From: Flavihumibacter sp. UBA7668
GTDB lineage: Bacteria; Bacteroidota; Bacteroidia; Chitinophagales; Chitinophagaceae
NCBI RefSeq assembly: GCF_002483205.1
Contig: NZ_DLHM01000001.1
Span: 124,001 to 188,000, forward strand
DNA length: 64,000 nucleotides
Direction: 5' to 3'
The translations under genes and the position numbers were made by a program. The notes beneath the pieces were generated by a model, which ran no database searches, was not told the DNA's origin, and saw nothing but the letters and a program-made list of their open reading frames with translations. Below are positions 62,718-64,000 of the stretch, piece by piece; the first letter of the stretch is position 1; each line of letters begins with the position of its first letter.

Positions 62718-63467
62718 ATGAACGCATATAGAAGAAACCGGGGACGCGGACCCTGTGGAGGAAATAAGGAAAGCCGTTACATTTTCGGTATCATGCTGGT
62801 GGTGGTTGGTGGTTTGTTATTTGCAAGCAAGGCAGGTGTACTAATTCCGCATTGGATCTTTTCCTGGCCGATGATTCTGATAGCAGTGGGTGTAGCCATT
62901 GGTGTGAGTCATAAATTCAAAGGAACCGGCTGGCTCTGGCCCATTGCCATCGGCGGATTCTTTCTTGCCGATAAAGCCTTCCCACAATTTTTTCCAAAGG
63001 AATTTTTCTGGCCGGCCTTTATGGTACTGGCGGGTCTCATCCTGATTTTCCGTCCGCGAAACATGGATGCGAACTGGAGAATGGGTAGTAGTAACACTAC
63101 TATATCCGGAACAGAAACAAGTGCCGGCACAGGAGAAGAGCGCCTGAATGAATCCAGCGTTTTTGGTAACATCCGAAAAATACTTATATCCAAAAATTTC
63201 AGAGGAGGCGAAGTTTCCACCGTATTCGGAAGTGCTGAAATCAATCTGCTGCAGGCTGATTTTGACAACCCGCCCAAACTGGAACTGAATGCAGTGTTCG
63301 GAAGTATTCGACTAATTGTACCATCGCACTGGCAATTGAAAATGGAAAATAATGCTGTATTGGGCGGTGTGGAAGACAAACGCCCGCAGCACAGTATTTA
63401 TTCCGATAAAATTATGTACCTGGAAGCCAATGCAGTTTTCGGAGGAATCCAGATCACTACTGTTTAA
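62718..63467 (+). CDS. LiaF-like membrane protein (DUF5668 / cell-wall-active antibiotic response)
   Basis: The ATG at 62718 gives 249 residues; an upstream frame open to 62604 carries no sensible N-terminus. Four hydrophobic segments (YIFGIMLVVVGGLLFASKAG, PMILIAVGVAIGVS, PIAIGGFFLADKAF, PAFMVLAGLILIF) are followed by the beta-helix-like C-terminal repeats VFGNIRKI, VFGSAEINLLQ, VFGSIRLIV and VFGGIQITTV, typical of LiaF-type proteins. Those proteins restrain envelope-stress two-component systems. A putative kinase-type gene starts two genes downstream, which fits. Confidence 0.85.
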   Translation: MNAYRRNRGRGPCGGNKESRYIFGIMLVVVGGLLFASKAGVLIPHWIFSWPMILIAVGVAIGVSHKFKGTGWLWPIAIGGFFLADKAFPQFFPKEFFWPAFMVLAGLILIFRPRNMDANWRMGSSNTTISGTETSAGTGEERLNESSVFGNIRKILISKNFRGGEVSTVFGSAEINLLQADFDNPPKLELNAVFGSIRLIVPSHWQLKMENNAVLGGVEDKRPQHSIYSDKIMYLEANAVFGGIQITTV

Positions 63468-63491
63468 GACAACCAACCAAAACCTATTCTT

Positions 63492-63848
63492 ATGTCTTAT
63501 TATCTGGCTAAACTATGTTACGAAATAATCTGTGGCGATGGCAGTCATACGCCGCAGTTCGAAGAACAGATTCGGTTACTAGAATCCGTTAGCAGGCAGG
63601 AAGCATTAAATGCAGCAAAGGAAATCGGGTATCAGGAATTACTGGTATGGCAGTACGGAAATAATACCCGCGTGGAATGGAAATTCCTGGGCATTACCGA
63701 ACTCATCCGATTACCTGCGCTGGCACATGGAGCGGAACTGTACCAATCCCATCGTGAAATTGAATACGCCGATGGCTATCGGAATTTTGTGAAAGACAAA
63801 ACCAATCAACTTCAACAGCACCCGGAACATGCCATCGATTCCATTTAA
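63492..63848 (+). CDS. DUF4288-like protein
   Basis: 118 residues, cytosolic. YYLAKLCYEIICGDGSHTPQ, EEQIRLLESVSRQEALNAAK and TRVEWKFLGITELIRLP fit the small DUF4288 family. It starts 24 bases after the LiaF-like gene and overlaps the next start by about 20 bases, so the three are co-transcribed. Role unknown. Confidence 0.7.
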   Translation: MSYYLAKLCYEIICGDGSHTPQFEEQIRLLESVSRQEALNAAKEIGYQELLVWQYGNNTRVEWKFLGITELIRLPALAHGAELYQSHREIEYADGYRNFVKDKTNQLQQHPEHAIDSI

Positions 63849-64000
63849 CAACCGATCCTTACTGGTACTAAGCAGTATCTTTATTTACCTGATCTGGCAG
63901 ATTAATTTTTTTGCCCTGCTCAGCAATGGATACTCGTTTTATATAAGTATAACCGAATCGCTGCTGAGTTCAATCTTATTGGCATTTGTAACAGTAACCC
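63829..64000 (+). CDS. Membrane protein, N-terminal end (probable LytS-type sensor kinase)
   Basis: The gene starts at ATG 63829 inside the preceding gene and runs off the right edge after 57 codons. The visible part has one polar stretch (MPSIPFNNRSLLVLSSIFIY) and two hydrophobic segments (LLVLSSIFIYLIWQINFFAL, ESLLSSILLAFVTVT). In Bacteroidota a histidine kinase of the LytS/YehU type often follows a LiaF-like gene, and that is the reason for the call. The kinase domain itself is not in the window. Confidence 0.45.
   Translation, partial: MPSIPFNNRSLLVLSSIFIYLIWQINFFALLSNGYSFYISITESLLSSILLAFVTVT

Overview
The window looks like the chromosome of a Bacteroidota bacterium, most likely of the Chitinophagaceae type. 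The evidence is a SusC/SusD pair with surface glycan-binding lipoproteins, the end of a hybrid two-component regulator, signal peptides ending in Ala-Gln, lipoproteins starting CSKD, TonB-dependent receptors and giant propeller proteins. There are no obvious Shine-Dalgarno sites. No rRNA, tRNA or CRISPR array was seen.

Region 1 (1-22942) is a polysaccharide utilisation locus and its surroundings. The plus strand carries the tail of a hybrid regulator, SusC, SusD, two IPT/TIG glycan-binding lipoproteins and a secreted clan GH-A glycosidase with GH51-like motifs. Facing it on the minus strand is a tight run of a GH95 alpha-L-fucosidase, a FecA-like receptor and a GH3 beta-glycosidase with a PA14 insert. 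A GH29 alpha-L-fucosidase lies further on, beyond a beta-barrel protein, an NlpE-META lipoprotein and a TPR/AAA+ gene pair. Two fucosidases point to a fucosylated plant or algal glycan, but the substrate is not fixed by what is visible.

Region 2 (about 22943-42389) is unlike its surroundings. It is AT-rich, and nearly every gene is short and on the plus strand. In its first third, genes are separated by imperfect palindromic spacers of about 60-200 bp with recurring ends (CTGCAGCTAACA on the left, CGTTRGCTGCAA on the right). This resembles an integron-type cassette array, although no integron integrase is present. The cargo includes a Septu-like ATPase plus HNH pair, a second pair of unknown type (a protein with a Gly-rich hydrophobic segment plus a HEPN protein), two alpha/beta hydrolases, a sugar isomerase-like protein, a propeller protein, a VOC protein, a metallophosphoesterase and several unknown lipoproteins. 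Three differently deleted copies of one IS91-like (HUH) element with a tyrosine recombinase gene have landed in the array.

Region 3 (about 42390-52100) mixes housekeeping-like genes (SseB-TPR, a 2H phosphoesterase, LOG, a beta-carbonic anhydrase, DUF1801, a GH130-like lipoprotein) with a cluster of broken genes. These are a DUF6922 remnant, an oxidoreductase with an in-frame nonsense codon, an SDR gene and an HxlR regulator that have both lost their 5' ends at one junction, a frameshifted membrane protein gene and a probably 5'-decayed AraC regulator.

Region 4 (52239-64000) has a coiled-coil secreted protein, two adjacent giant paralogous propeller proteins of the sortilin/VPS10 type, two adjacent LolA-like paralogs, adenine deaminase, and the start of a LiaF-like / DUF4288 / membrane protein run that leaves the window. 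Several strong intrinsic terminators separate these units.
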